Shown here piece after piece: positions 43,137 to 52,407 of a stretch of DNA of 64,000 bases (its first letter is position 1; each line of letters opens with the position of its first letter). The notes beneath the pieces are model-generated. The model saw only the letters and a program-made list of their open reading frames with translations, had not been told where the DNA came from and searched no databases. The DNA lies in NCBI RefSeq assembly GCF_017654315.1, contig NZ_CP072203.1, positions 1,922,001 through 1,986,000 on the forward strand, in the 5' to 3' direction. This DNA is from Gordonia polyisoprenivorans (GTDB taxonomy: Bacteria > Actinomycetota > Actinomycetes > Mycobacteriales > Mycobacteriaceae). A program made the translations under genes and the position numbers.

Positions 43137-43182
43137 CTGTTGCCACCTTCCGACAGTCGGCCGATCGAGCCGGCCCGGATAG

Positions 43183-43197
43183 GAAACGTTGCGTTTC
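43183..43197. promoter_or_regulatory. Operator candidate 1, GAAACG-TTG-CGTTTC
   Basis: Perfect palindrome in the gap between the divergent TetR and membrane-protein genes, 47 bp from TetR start. Confidence 0.6.
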
Positions 43198-43229
43198 TTG
43201 TTGGGTCAGACTAGCATCGCAGACAGTAA

Positions 43230-43244
43230 GAAACGCCACGTATC
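43230..43244. promoter_or_regulatory. Operator candidate 2, GAAACG-CCA-CGTATC
   Basis: One mismatch from the first palindrome, 47 bp centre to centre, immediately before the ribosome site of the membrane-protein gene. Confidence 0.55.
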
Positions 43245-43258
43245 TTAAGGGGAATGTG

Positions 43259-44395
43259 ATGATGATGTCCGACGAAGGGAAGGCCCTCGCCCTGGTGCTG
43301 GGCCTGACCGCGGTGGTATCGATCCTGCTGCTGGCGTTCGCGCTCCCCGGGGTGCACTCCAAGCCCAATGACATCCCGCTCGCGGTGGTCGCGCCCGCCG
43401 CGGCCACCGAGCAGATCACCCATGCACTCGAGGAGCGTCAGCCCGGCGGCTTCGAGGTCACCGCCGTCGGCGACGAGGCGCAGGCGCGCCGCCAGATCCT
43501 CGACCGCGAGGTCGAGGGAGCGCTTGTCGTGCAACGGGATTCGACGCGAGTGCTGGTGACCACCGCGGGCAGTCCGGCAGTGGCCACGCTCATCGAGACC
43601 ATCGGGCAACAGATCGGCACGCAGATGCACTCGCCGGTCACCGTCGTCGACGTCCGCGGGTTCGGCACCGGCGACCCGAAGGGCGTCGGGCTGGCCGCCG
43701 GAGCATTGCCGCTCGCCCTGGGCGGCTGGATCGGTGGTGTGGCACTGATGATGATGATCCGACGGCCACGCAACCTCGTGCTGGCGACACTGGGCTTCGC
43801 CGTGCTGGCCGGGCTCGCGATCAACCTCCTGATGCGTTACGTGCTGGGTACTTTCGACACCGCCTTCGGGTATCTGGTGCTGAGCGGAATCCTGGGCATC
43901 GCCGCCACCGCGTTCGGGGTGATCGGACTGCGGCGACTACTCGGCGGAGCGGGCCTCGGGATCGCCGCGATTCTGCTTGTGGTGCTGGGCAATCCGCTGT
44001 CCGGGCTGAGCAGCTCACCGGATCTGCTGCCCTCTCCGTGGGGTGCGATCGGTCAGCTCCTCCCGCCCGGGGCCACCGGCACACTGCTGCGCAACGTCGG
44101 ATTCTTCAATGGCCACAACATCATTCATCCGATCGTGGTGCTCACGGTGTGGCTGGTGGCCGGGCTGGGTCTCTACGCGATCGCACTGTGGCGTCAGACC
44201 GACGTCAGTGAGGACGACGAACTCATCGACGAGGTCATCGGCATCGACGGTGCGGCACACGGTGACACCGCCGGCGCCGATGAGGCCGACGCGGCGAACG
44301 ACTCGGCCCCGCACGGGCGCCACGAAATCGGTCACGTCGTCGAGATGTCGGTGCACTCGTCGGCTGGGCACTCGTTTTCGGGACACTCGCGCTGA
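43259..44395 (+). CDS. ABC-2-type/Pip-like membrane protein
   Basis: 378 residues from ATG 43259; GTG 43256 and ATGs at 43262 and 43265 are equally in frame, and AAGGGGA precedes them. One N-terminal helix (residues 8-30), a ~130-residue extracytoplasmic domain, then about five helices (from ALPLALGGWIGGVALMMM to VVLTVWLVAGLGLYAIAL), as in ABC-2 permease/YhgE-like proteins. No ATPase gene is nearby. The C-terminal tail is acidic then His/Ser-rich. Likely an efflux or export component under the divergent TetR. Its 3' end overlaps the convergent transporter gene by 64 bp. Confidence 0.75.
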   Translation: MMMSDEGKALALVLGLTAVVSILLLAFALPGVHSKPNDIPLAVVAPAAATEQITHALEERQPGGFEVTAVGDEAQARRQILDREVEGALVVQRDSTRVLVTTAGSPAVATLIETIGQQIGTQMHSPVTVVDVRGFGTGDPKGVGLAAGALPLALGGWIGGVALMMMIRRPRNLVLATLGFAVLAGLAINLLMRYVLGTFDTAFGYLVLSGILGIAATAFGVIGLRRLLGGAGLGIAAILLVVLGNPLSGLSSSPDLLPSPWGAIGQLLPPGATGTLLRNVGFFNGHNIIHPIVVLTVWLVAGLGLYAIALWRQTDVSEDDELIDEVIGIDGAAHGDTAGADEADAANDSAPHGRHEIGHVVEMSVHSSAGHSFSGHSR

Positions 44396-45351
44396 TGCGG
44401 GGCTGCCCCGACGCGGGAGCGCACGGTGAAAGCGGCACAAGCGATCACCGCGCACCCGCCGACGACGAGCGGCGCGGTGAGGTGCTCGCCGAGCATGACG
44501 ACGGCCCAGCAGACACTGAGGACCGGTTGCACCAGCTGGATCTGACTGACCGTGGTCATCGGTCCGATCGCGAGACCGCGATACCAGGCGAAGAATCCGA
44601 GGAACATGCTGACGCCGGCCAGGTAGGCGAACGCCGTCCACTGGCCGGCGCCGGCGTGCGGTGGATGGGTGACCACGCTGAACGCCGACACCGCCACCAT
44701 CACCGGCGCTGCGAGCACCAGTGCCCAGCAGATGGTCTGCCACGAACCGAGTTCCCGTGACATCAGCCCGCCCTGTGCGTATCCGATCGCGCCGAGCACC
44801 ACCGCCGCAGCGAGCAGGGCGTCGGCGACCCCTGGTCCGCTACCGACGGACCCGCCGTGGGCGAGCAGGCTGAACACGACGGTGGCTCCCACCCCGAGGG
44901 CCGCACCGAACCAGAAACGTGACGACGGTCGTTCGCCGGTCAGGAGCACCGCGACCACCGCGGTCGCCGCGGGCAGCAGGCCGATCACCACTGCGGCATG
45001 TCCGGCGGTGGTGCGCTGCATGGCCAGGGAGGTCAGGATCGGGAAGCCGGCCACCACGCCCGCCGACACCGGGACGAGCCGAAACCACTGCCGGCGGGTC
45101 GGCAGCGGAGCGCCGAACGCGATCAGCGCCACCGTGGCGAGAGCGGCCGCGACGACGGCCCGCCCGCAGCCCACGAACAGCGGGTCGAGTCCCGCACCGC
45201 CGGTGCCCCCGACCGCGATGCGCGTCAGCGGGACGGTGAACGAGAAGGCGATCACCCCGACGAGCCCCCAGGCGAGTCCGTGGACGGTCGTCGGGCCCTG
45301 CGCCGATAGCGGACGCGTCGTTGATCCGATAGCGCTACTATGTGTTCTCAT
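44332..45351 (-). CDS. EamA/DMT-family transporter
   Basis: 339 residues with ten predicted membrane helices in two EamA repeats (residues 25-150 and 165-310), including a Gly/Pro-rich PLTRIAV start and VQPVLSVCWAVVMLGEHLTAPLVVGG, the typical EamA end. Likely exporter of a metabolite or drug. The start codon at 45351-45349 overlaps that of the divergent MocR gene by two bases, and TATCGT lies 5 nt upstream inside that gene. The C-terminal 25 residues (CPENECPADECTD) are Cys/Glu-rich and lie in the 3' overlap with the neighbour. Confidence 0.87.
   Translation of the reverse strand: MRTHSSAIGSTTRPLSAQGPTTVHGLAWGLVGVIAFSFTVPLTRIAVGGTGGAGLDPLFVGCGRAVVAAALATVALIAFGAPLPTRRQWFRLVPVSAGVVAGFPILTSLAMQRTTAGHAAVVIGLLPAATAVVAVLLTGERPSSRFWFGAALGVGATVVFSLLAHGGSVGSGPGVADALLAAAVVLGAIGYAQGGLMSRELGSWQTICWALVLAAPVMVAVSAFSVVTHPPHAGAGQWTAFAYLAGVSMFLGFFAWYRGLAIGPMTTVSQIQLVQPVLSVCWAVVMLGEHLTAPLVVGGCAVIACAAFTVRSRVGAAPHQRECPENECPADECTDISTT
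45303..45341 (+). promoter_or_regulatory. Direct repeats CCGATAGCG and -10 box before the MocR gene
   Basis: CCGATAGCG at 45303-45311 and again at 45326-45334, 23 bp apart, followed by TACTAT (45336-45341) 8 nt before ATG 45350. MocR-type regulators commonly bind paired direct repeats, so this is a candidate autoregulatory site. It lies inside the EamA coding region. Confidence 0.45.
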
Positions 45352-46798
45352 GTCCGACGATAGCAGTGAGCAGATTGCCCGTCACCTGCGGTCGCTGGCC
45401 GCAGCGGCGAGCCCGGGGGCCAAGCTGCCGTCCACCCGTGAACTCGCGGCCCGGTTCGGAGCCGGGCCGGTGACCGTGCAGCGGGCGCTCGCGATGGTGG
45501 TGGCCGACGGACTCGTCGACACCCGACCCGGCCGTGGCACTTTCGTCCGCGCACGTCCGACGCAACGGCGAGGCGCGGACGTGGCGTGGCAGACGGCCGC
45601 GCTCGGACCCCGACGAGGTGGGGCCTCGCCGGTCGGTTCGACCCTGCGGCAGGTGCCGCACGACACGATCGCCATGCATTCGGGCTACCCCGACGAGTCG
45701 CTGCTCCCGATCCGGGAGGTCGGTGCGGCACTGGGCCGCGTGGCACGTCGGCCGGAGTGCTATCGCCGCCCGCCGATAGCGGGGATTCCGGAGTTGCGGC
45801 GTTGGTTCGCCGACGAGCTCTCCACCACCGACTCCTCGGGGAGTGACTCTCCGGGGGCCGACACGTCCGGGTGTGTGCCCGCCGAATCCTGGCACTCCTC
45901 CGATGTGATGGTCGCCTCGGGTGGGCAGGCGGCACTGGCCGCGGCGTTCCGCGCGCTCGCCGCCCCCGGCGAGCCGATCGTCATGGAATCGCCGACCTAC
46001 TGGGGTGCGATCGGTGCCGCCCGGCAGGCCGGTCTGGTGATCGTGCCGGTGCCCCGGTCCGACGGCGCACCCCGGGCCGACGACCTCGACGCGGCGCTGG
46101 CGTCGTCGGGGGCACGCGTCTTCTACGCCCAGCCCAACCACGCCAACCCCACCGGCGACCGCTGGGATGCCGGACAGCGATCGGCGATCCTCGACGTGAT
46201 CACCGCGCACCGGGCATTCCTCGTCGAGGACGACTGGGCGCACGACCTCGGGATCGACGAGCCGGTGCGGCCGCTGGCCGTGGCCGACCGCGACGGGCAC
46301 GTCGTCTACGTCAGGTCGCTGACCAAGAGCATGTCGCCGTCGATGCGGGTGGCCGGGATTCTCGCGCGCGGACCGGCACGCGTGCGCATCGAGCAGGCGC
46401 TGGCGCATTCGGATCTCTTCGTCTCGCCGATACTGCAGTGGGCCGCCCTCGACGTGGTGAGCAGGCCGGCATGGCGCACACATCGCAAGACGCTCGCCGG
46501 CGCATTGGGGGACCGGCGCGACGCCCTGCTGGCCGCGCTGCGTGGTGCCGGCTTCGATCCGCGCCGGCCGGCCGGTGGCTTGCATCTCTGGGTAGACCTG
46601 GGCGTCGGCAGGGCGGGCGACGCGCTGCCCGACGCCGACACCGTCGTCGCGCGGGCGCTGAGCAACGGTCTCGCGATCTCGCCGGGTGCCGAGTGGTTTC
46701 CCGCGGAGCCGACCGGCCTGTTCGTCCGGCTCACTTATTCGGCGGTCACCCCGGATCGATACGATGACGCCGTCCGGATTCTCTCGGACAGCCTCTAG
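45350..46798 (+). CDS. MocR-family regulator (GntR wHTH + aminotransferase-like domain)
   Basis: 482 residues from ATG 45350. Residues 5-70 are a GntR winged helix (LPSTRELAARFGAGPVTVQRAL, RPGRGTFVRA). Residues 110-480 are an aminotransferase class I fold with PLP Lys in VRSLTKSMSPSMRVAG near residue 325, Asn in YAQPNHANPTGDRW and Asp-Asp in LVEDDWAHD. MocR proteins sense PLP or an amino compound and control nearby genes. It likely regulates the divergent EamA transporter. A hairpin terminator follows about 100 bp after the stop. A longer in-frame extension upstream is antisense to the transporter and rejected. Confidence 0.9.
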   Translation: MSDDSSEQIARHLRSLAAAASPGAKLPSTRELAARFGAGPVTVQRALAMVVADGLVDTRPGRGTFVRARPTQRRGADVAWQTAALGPRRGGASPVGSTLRQVPHDTIAMHSGYPDESLLPIREVGAALGRVARRPECYRRPPIAGIPELRRWFADELSTTDSSGSDSPGADTSGCVPAESWHSSDVMVASGGQAALAAAFRALAAPGEPIVMESPTYWGAIGAARQAGLVIVPVPRSDGAPRADDLDAALASSGARVFYAQPNHANPTGDRWDAGQRSAILDVITAHRAFLVEDDWAHDLGIDEPVRPLAVADRDGHVVYVRSLTKSMSPSMRVAGILARGPARVRIEQALAHSDLFVSPILQWAALDVVSRPAWRTHRKTLAGALGDRRDALLAALRGAGFDPRRPAGGLHLWVDLGVGRAGDALPDADTVVARALSNGLAISPGAEWFPAEPTGLFVRLTYSAVTPDRYDDAVRILSDSL

Positions 46799-46901
46799 AT
46801 TCTCTCGGAAAGTCTTTGACGTCGAGGGGGTGTTCTTGGGGCGTTTTGGGTTCGGCGGGGCCCATGTTCTACACTGAAGTGTCTCGATTGACTTTGACTT
46901 G

Positions 46902-46934
46902 CGCGCTACCCATAGGGTGGCGCGTTGGTTTTGT
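46902..46934 (+). terminator. Rho-independent-type terminator
   Basis: CGCGCTACCC pairs with GGGTGGCGCG (one G-T pair) around ATA, followed by TTGGTTTTGT. Ends the MocR transcript, before tRNA-Trp. Confidence 0.7.
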
Positions 46935-47077
46935 CGGACGGTTGATCCGTGGAACGACGGAATATCGGTACCCGACGGCCTCGGCCGGACGGTGACGACG
47001 CACCGGTCCGTAGGGTGGATCGAGATGGTGGCCCGAGTGGCCCGGCGGGAGTTCTCGCCGGGAGGTGACGGCCGCAA

Positions 47078-47150
<73 letters not shown>

Positions 47151-47188
47151 CCCTGGTGAGGGCACACGTTGACGAGAGGACCTCGAAG

Positions 47189-47671
47189 TTGAGCAAGCGA
47201 GATCGAGCAGCCCGTGCCAAGGATGCCGCGGGGGACACCGCCGCGTCGGCGGCCGATGAGCTCGAGGTCTCCGATGCCACCGACGATTCCGACGGCGAGA
47301 GCACGACGTCACTGACGAAGTCGGCCGACACCGAGCTCCGCCCGTCCGGTAAGCGTTCGGGTCGTGGTCGCCGTTCGGCGTCTGCCACCGGCACCTCCGA
47401 CGGCGATTCGGATTCCGCAGGCGGAACCGCGGTTGCCGTCAAGGAACGCAAGAAGAAGAAGGCGTCGCCTGCGGAGAGCCGCAATCCGTTGGTTCGGATC
47501 TGGCTGTTCCTGCAGCAGGTCGTCACCGAACTGAGGAAGGTCATCTGGCCGAGCCGCCGCGACCTGGTCGTGTACACGGCCGTCGTGCTGGTGTTCGTGA
47601 TCATCATGACCGCCTTCATCTTCGGTATCGACCTCGGCTTCGCCAAGGGCGTCCTCTGGCTGTTCGGTTAG
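47189..47671 (+). CDS. secE: Preprotein translocase subunit SecE
   Basis: 160 residues from TTG 47189, chosen for the GAGAGGA ribosome site 8 nt upstream; GTG 47156 is in frame but has no such site. The N-terminal ~95 residues are low-complexity and charged, as in other actinobacterial SecE. The conserved part is FLQQVVTELRKVIWPSRRDL (amphipathic helix) plus one membrane helix (VVYTAVVLVFVIIMTAFIFG). It is part of the SecYEG channel, followed by nusG. Confidence 0.94.
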   Translation: MSKRDRAARAKDAAGDTAASAADELEVSDATDDSDGESTTSLTKSADTELRPSGKRSGRGRRSASATGTSDGDSDSAGGTAVAVKERKKKKASPAESRNPLVRIWLFLQQVVTELRKVIWPSRRDLVVYTAVVLVFVIIMTAFIFGIDLGFAKGVLWLFG

Positions 47672-47817
47672 CGGTTCACCTCGAGTGAGCGCACCGACCA
47701 TCTCGGGGCGCCCGACGAACCGGTCGTCGGCGCACGGCGGACGGCACGGTCGAGTGACGACCGGGCGAACGACGTGAGACCTGACCGAAACTGTGAGAAA
47801 GAGGAGCGTGGGCTGCA

Positions 47818-48678
47818 GTGAGCACCCCGGAGAACACCGAAGCGGCTGACGTCGAGGGCGTCGTGACCGACGAGGCCGTCACCGACGAGACCCTCGTGGA
47901 CGAGACCGACGACCCCGGTGTCGAGGCCCAGGCCGAGGCTGCCGAGGACGAGGCCGCTGCCGTCGAGGGCGGCGAGGCCGCGGTCGAGGCCGACGAGGCA
48001 GCCACCGACGAGGTGACCGAAGAGGCCGACGCTCCCGCCGAGCCCGAGGAGACCGACCCCGTCGAGGAACTGCGCAAGCAACTGCGTCGCGCGCCCGGCG
48101 AGTGGTATGTCATCCACAGCTACGCCGGTTACGAGAACAAGGTGAAGGCCAACCTCGAGACCCGCGTGCAGAACCTCGACGTCGGCGACTACATCTTCCA
48201 GGTCGAGGTGCCGACCGAAGAGGTCACCGAGATCAAGAACGGCCAGCCCAAGAAGGTCAACCGCAAGGTGCTGCCCGGCTACATCCTGGTGCGCATGGAT
48301 CTCAACGACGAGTCGTGGGGCGCGGTGCGCAACACCCCGGGTGTCACCGGGTTCGTCGGAATGACCTCCAAGCCGTCGCCGTTGAGCCTCAACGAGGTGC
48401 TGCAGTTCTTGATGCCGCGCACCGAGGCCAAGAAGACCGCCGCCAAGGCCGCCTCGGCCGGCGAGAGCGTCGAGGCCGCCGCAGCCGCGGTCACCTCGAC
48501 CATCGAGGTCGATTTCGAGGTCGGCGAGTCGGTCACCGTCATGGACGGACCGTTCGCGACGCTGCCGGCCTCGATCTCGGAGGTCAACGCCGAGCAGCGC
48601 AAGGTCAAGGTGCTGGTGTCGATCTTCGGTCGCGAGACGCCCGTCGAGCTCGGCTTCAATCAGGTCGAGAAGATCTGA
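47818..48678 (+). CDS. nusG: Transcription termination/antitermination protein NusG
   Basis: 286 residues with GTG start. The first ~80 residues are an acidic Glu/Asp/Ala-rich extension common in high-GC actinobacteria. The NGN domain begins [18 protein letters not shown] near residue 97, with [21 protein letters not shown]. The KOW domain holds [19 protein letters not shown] near residue 235. Binds RNA polymerase and couples to Rho or ribosomes. In line with secE upstream and rplK downstream. Confidence 0.97.
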   Translation: MSTPENTEAADVEGVVTDEAVTDETLVDETDDPGVEAQAEAAEDEAAAVEGGEAAVEADEAATDEVTEEADAPAEPEETDPVEELRKQLRRAPGEWYVIHSYAGYENKVKANLETRVQNLDVGDYIFQVEVPTEEVTEIKNGQPKKVNRKVLPGYILVRMDLNDESWGAVRNTPGVTGFVGMTSKPSPLSLNEVLQFLMPRTEAKKTAAKAASAGESVEAAAAAVTSTIEVDFEVGESVTVMDGPFATLPASISEVNAEQRKVKVLVSIFGRETPVELGFNQVEKI

Positions 48679-48767
48679 TTCGCCCGTCAGCCCCGACAGG
48701 CTGACCACCACAACTTCCACGCCTCCAGCGGACGTGGATCAGCAAGAGAACAACCAAGGAACTAGAG

Positions 48768-49199
48768 ATGCCTCCCAAGAAGAAGAAGCTTGCCGGGATC
48801 ATCAAGCTCCAGATCCAGGCAGGCGCGGCCAACCCGGCCCCGCCCGTGGGTCCGGCGCTTGGTCAGCACGGCGTGAACATCATGGAATTCTGCAAGGCGT
48901 ACAACGCCGCGACCGAGTCGCAGCGTGGCAACGTCATTCCGGTGGAGATCTTCGTGTACGAAGATCGGTCGTTCGACTTCAAGTTGAAGACCCCGCCGGC
49001 GGCGAAGCTGCTGCTCAAGGCTGCCGGCTTGCAGAAGGGCTCCGGCGAGCCGCACACCAAGAAGGTTGGCAAGGTCTCGATGGACCAGGTCCGCGAGATC
49101 GCCAAGACCAAGCAGGAAGACCTCAACGCCAACGACATCGATCAGGCCGCGAAGATCATCGCCGGTACTGCTCGGTCGATGGGCATCACCGTCGAGTGA
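48768..49199 (+). CDS. rplK: 50S ribosomal protein L11
   Basis: 143 residues. [20 protein letters not shown] at the N-terminus, [19 protein letters not shown] (rRNA GTPase-centre and thiostrepton region) and [21 protein letters not shown] at the C-terminus. Full length and typical. Its stop codon lies in the first copy of a 24-bp direct repeat. Confidence 0.98.
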   Translation: MPPKKKKLAGIIKLQIQAGAANPAPPVGPALGQHGVNIMEFCKAYNAATESQRGNVIPVEIFVYEDRSFDFKLKTPPAAKLLLKAAGLQKGSGEPHTKKVGKVSMDQVREIAKTKQEDLNANDIDQAAKIIAGTARSMGITVE

Positions 49200-49247
49200 G
49201 CTTGCGATCTCGCGAGAATCACCTCGAGTGAGCTCCCGATCTCGCGA
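49192..49247. repeat. 24-bp imperfect direct repeat between rplK and rplA
   Basis: TCGAGTGAGCTTGCGATCTC... at 49192-49215 and again at 49224-49247 with two mismatches, 32 bp apart. The first copy includes the rplK stop codon. Confidence 0.75.
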
Positions 49248-49341
49248 TGTCACCGAAGGCTGAGAGTCTTCAGATGTAGTGGGAGGGCCGGCTCGGCCCG
49301 CACCACCAACCCGAATCGTTTCACGGAGAAAGAACAGAGCA

Positions 49342-50058
49342 ATGAGCAAGAAGAGCAAGGCCTACGCGGCCGCGGCCGAGAAGGTCGACAAGAGCAAGCT
49401 CTACAGCCCGCTGGAGGCTGCCGAGCTGGCCAAGGACACGTCGTCGAAGAACACCGACGCGACCGTCGAGGTTGCGATCCGGCTGGGCGTCGACCCCCGC
49501 AAGGCGGACCAGATGGTTCGAGGCACCGTCAATCTGCCCCACGGGACCGGTAAGACCGCCCGCGTGATCGTGTTCGCCACCGGCGACAAGGCCGCCGAGG
49601 CCGTGGCCGCCGGTGCCGACGAGGTCGGCGCCGAGGATCTCATCGAGAAGATCCAGGGCGGCTGGCTGGACTTCGACGCCGCGATCGCCACCCCCGATCA
49701 GATGGCCAAGGTCGGCCGGATCGCGCGCGTCCTGGGCCCGCGTGGTCTGATGCCGAACCCGAAGACCGGCACCGTCACCCCGGACGTGACCAAGGCCATC
49801 AATGACATCAAGGGCGGCAAGATCAACTTCCGCGTCGACAAGGCTGCGAACCTGCACTTCGTCATCGGTAAGGCCTCGTTCGACGCCACCAAGCTGGCCG
49901 AGAACTACGGTGCCGCCTACGACGAGATCATGCGAGCCAAGCCGTCGGCTGCCAAGGGCCGCTACATCAAGAAGGTCACCGTCTCCACCACCACGGGTCC
50001 GGGTATCCCGGTCGACCCGGCGGTGACCCGCAACTTCGCCGAGCCTGCGCAGGCCTGA
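49342..50058 (+). CDS. rplA: 50S ribosomal protein L1
   Basis: 238 residues. [20 protein letters not shown] start with GGAGAAAGAA upstream, [21 protein letters not shown] signature and [16 protein letters not shown] near the C-terminus. L1 may bind its own leader. The 142-bp rplK-rplA spacer contains GGGCCGGCTCGGCCC, a short hairpin that could serve this. rplJ-rplL do not follow directly. Confidence 0.98.
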   Translation: MSKKSKAYAAAAEKVDKSKLYSPLEAAELAKDTSSKNTDATVEVAIRLGVDPRKADQMVRGTVNLPHGTGKTARVIVFATGDKAAEAVAAGADEVGAEDLIEKIQGGWLDFDAAIATPDQMAKVGRIARVLGPRGLMPNPKTGTVTPDVTKAINDIKGGKINFRVDKAANLHFVIGKASFDATKLAENYGAAYDEIMRAKPSAAKGRYIKKVTVSTTTGPGIPVDPAVTRNFAEPAQA

Positions 50059-50074
50059 GCGAGTTCGACATCCC

Positions 50075-50110
50075 ACACCCCTGATCGCTCTGGTGGCGAT
50101 CGGGGGTGTT
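50075..50110 (+). terminator. Terminator hairpin after rplA
   Basis: A 14-bp stem ACACCCCTGATCGC / GCGATCGGGGGTGT with one G-T pair and a 7-nt loop, 17 bp after the rplA stop. Ends the secE-nusG-rplK-rplA unit. Confidence 0.75.
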
Positions 50111-50226
50111 GTCGTGTGAGCTGTTGTCATTCGCTGCGGCGCTGCGCCAGCGATTTCGCCGGCACGTCCGGCGACGCTGTCAGTTAGCGTTACGACGTCA
50201 CCGATCACGCGCCGAAGGAGCCAACG

Positions 50227-51162
50227 ATGTCACTCCGCGAAGTCGAGTTCACCTCGAGCAATCAACGGGACACGATCTACGGGTGGATCTACGAACCGGT
50301 ACGCCCGGCCCGGGGCATCATCCAGCTGATCCATGGTCTGGGCGAACACTCGCGACGCTATCTCCCGCTGATCACCCGGTTGCTGGATGCGGGATTCGTC
50401 GTGGCGGCCGACGACCACGCCGGGCACGGCAAGACTGCGATGTCGTCGGGCATCTGGGCCGACGCCGGTGATCGGGCCGATGAGGTGGTCGTGGACGATG
50501 AACGCTCGCTGCGTTCGATTGTGCGCGAACGTCATCCCGATCTGCCGTATGTGATCTTCGGGCACTCGTGGGGGTCGATGATCGCGCGCGGACTGGTGAG
50601 TGGGGACAGTGATCAGGTCGACGGGTTGATTCTGTGTGGAATCGCCGCAGGGATTCACGGCATCGAGAATCTGCTCGACCGTCAGGCTCTCGCCGCCGAG
50701 ACCGATACTGCTGCGCCGGCGTCCGAGGCGTACGTGGTGTCGATGTTCGACGGGTTCATCTCCCGCTACGAGCCGGGATCCGGCCCGACGGCGTGGGTGG
50801 CCCGCGACCACGACGTCGTCCGTGATCACGCCGTCGACCCGCTGAACAACTTCGGCGCCCCGATGTCGGTGCGGTTTCTCCGCGGATTCGTCGACCTCTA
50901 CGACGCCGCCAATGCTGCCGACTGGTACCGGTCGATACGTGCTGATCTTCCGGTGTTGATCCTCGCCGGCGACGGCGACCCGGTCACCAACTTCGGTGAG
51001 GGGGCCTACCATGTGGCCAATCAGCTTGCGCTGAGCGGACATCCGGACGTCCGGACACGCATCTACACCGGTTTCCGGCACGAGGTTCACAACGAGCCCG
51101 AGATCCGTGACGAAGTAGCCGGAGAGATCATCGATTTCGCGAGTCGCTGCGTCGAACGGTGA
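50227..51162 (+). CDS. Alpha/beta hydrolase (monoacylglycerol-lipase-like)
   Basis: 311 residues. Oxyanion segment IQLIHGLGEHSRRY near residue 33, ADDHAGHGKT, nucleophile Ser in VIFGHSWGSMIARG near residue 114, Asp in LILAGDGDPVTNF and His in GFRHEVHNEPE. The whole serine-hydrolase triad is present. Cytoplasmic, no signal. GAAGGAG lies about 5 nt before the ATG. Substrate unknown, probably a lipid ester. The read-through tail of the broken DUF222 gene overlaps its last 35 bp from the other strand. Confidence 0.88.
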   Translation: MSLREVEFTSSNQRDTIYGWIYEPVRPARGIIQLIHGLGEHSRRYLPLITRLLDAGFVVAADDHAGHGKTAMSSGIWADAGDRADEVVVDDERSLRSIVRERHPDLPYVIFGHSWGSMIARGLVSGDSDQVDGLILCGIAAGIHGIENLLDRQALAAETDTAAPASEAYVVSMFDGFISRYEPGSGPTAWVARDHDVVRDHAVDPLNNFGAPMSVRFLRGFVDLYDAANAADWYRSIRADLPVLILAGDGDPVTNFGEGAYHVANQLALSGHPDVRTRIYTGFRHEVHNEPEIRDEVAGEIIDFASRCVER

Positions 51163-51958
51163 TCTGAACTCGGGTTCCGGGCCACCGTGGACCGAATCCA
51201 GCACCAGTGCAGTCGGTCTCGAGGCTCGCCGCACGCGGCTCGCACCTCGACCATCGGGGGGGCGTTCCCACCCCGGGTTTCGTGCCCGATGGCCGCCCCA
51301 TCCCGATGGTCGAGGTGCCGAGGAGCGCTAGGTTCGCCGAGATTTCCAGCCGTCCGTCGTCGGTGATGCGGTCGGTGTAGGAGTTGATGTTCTTGTCTTC
51401 GGCGGCAGGTAACCCGCCGGGCGTCTCCGCGGCGAGCTCGTTGCCCAGCTGCCGTGCGTAGAGGTTGATCTCGGCGGGGGTGAAGCCGGCGAAATAGTGG
51501 GACAGCAGTTTCCGCAGAAGCTCGCACCGTTGGACGGTGTCGAGGGGTTCGGGGGAGCGGGTGTCGATGTGGGCCAGTCCGCGGACGATGGCGTCGGTGT
51601 GTTCGGAGGAGATGGACCCGTCCGCGGCATGCGCCAACAACAGATCGATATCGGTGGTGCCGGCCATCCGCACATACCGACCTGCGACGGCGGGTGCGAA
51701 GCCCATGCTGATCAACAGTTCTCGAAGTCGGGTGGTTTTGTGGTCGGCCACCCCTAACCGGTCCATTTCGCCGGTGAGGGTGGTGGCGTGGTGATCGACC
51801 AGATTGCGGAGCAGGAGGACTTGTTTCATGGCGCCGAAGGCTTGGGGTCCGGTCATGTCGGGATTCCATTGCAGGTCGCTGAGTTGGGTGACGATGGCGG
51901 CGAAGAATGATTCGGCGTCAACATCTTTGATGTCAAGAGTTGTGGTGGTGTCGATCAT
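51128..51958 (-). pseudogene. DUF222 (13E12-type) gene truncated by a dispersed repeat
   Basis: From ATG 51958 (GGGGAGGGG site upstream) residues 1-210 match the DUF222 region of the large REP13E12-like family (MKQVLLLRNLVDHHATTL, DGRLEISANL). DUF222 proteins normally continue to a C-terminal HNH nuclease, for ~400-500 residues. Here homology stops exactly at the edge of a repeat element (51330), and the frame reads through the repeat for about 66 foreign residues to 51128. No HNH remnant is seen beyond. It is best read as a 3'-deleted pseudogene. Confidence 0.75.
51215..51330. repeat. Composite dispersed repeat with 17-bp inverted arms
   Basis: A full GGTCTCGAGGC... copy (51215-51252) and an opposite half copy (51308-51330) enclose GCACCTCGACCATCGGG (51242-51258) and its exact complement (51302-51318). 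The 43-nt loop is GC-rich. It sits at the break in the DUF222 gene. Confidence 0.8.
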
Positions 51959-52144
51959 GGCCCCTCCCCGGTGGCTGATCGGTGCGATGCCTCCATGGTA
52001 CTCGAACATTTGAAGTAAGGCAAGGGTGTTCGATAATTCTGGGGAGGGAAAGGTGCTTGTGGACAACGGGTTTCGGGGGTGGGCTGGCGGCAGTTCTCTG
52101 TCGGTGGGGTGTGGTTAGGGGGTGCGGGTTTCGCTGTGGTTGGT

Positions 52145-52407
52145 GGATGTGGTTGGGAGGCTGGTTGTCTCGCCGGGTCTCGAGGCCCGGCGCCTGGGGC
52201 GCCGTGCACCTCGACCATCGGGTGGGGCGGGCTTGGCCGTCGGGAGTGATGAGTTCGCGGCTTCACTTTGCGGACGCGGCTGGTGCAGCGGGGGCGTCTG
52301 CGAGTTCGGCTCGCGGACGGCGGATGTGGTTGGGAGATCTGTTGTCTCACCGGGTCTCGAGGCTCGCCGCACGCGGCTCGCACCTCGACCATCGGGGGGC
52401 GTTCGGC
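52145..52407. repeat. Duplicated ~85-bp block carrying two dispersed-repeat copies
   Basis: GGATGTGGTTGGGAG...TTGTCTC then GGTCTCGAGGC...ACCTCGACC occurs at 52145-52230 and again at 52322-52407, 177 bp apart. The rest of the 569-bp gap 51959-52527 between the DUF222 start and the IOR stop is GC-rich, with no credible gene. Confidence 0.75.

Noticed and set aside
42541..46860. Integrative element between hadAB and trpT (tRNA-associated island)
   Set aside because: No integrase, no duplicated tRNA end found beside trpT, and composition is similar to the flanks. It is better described as a gene-order difference.
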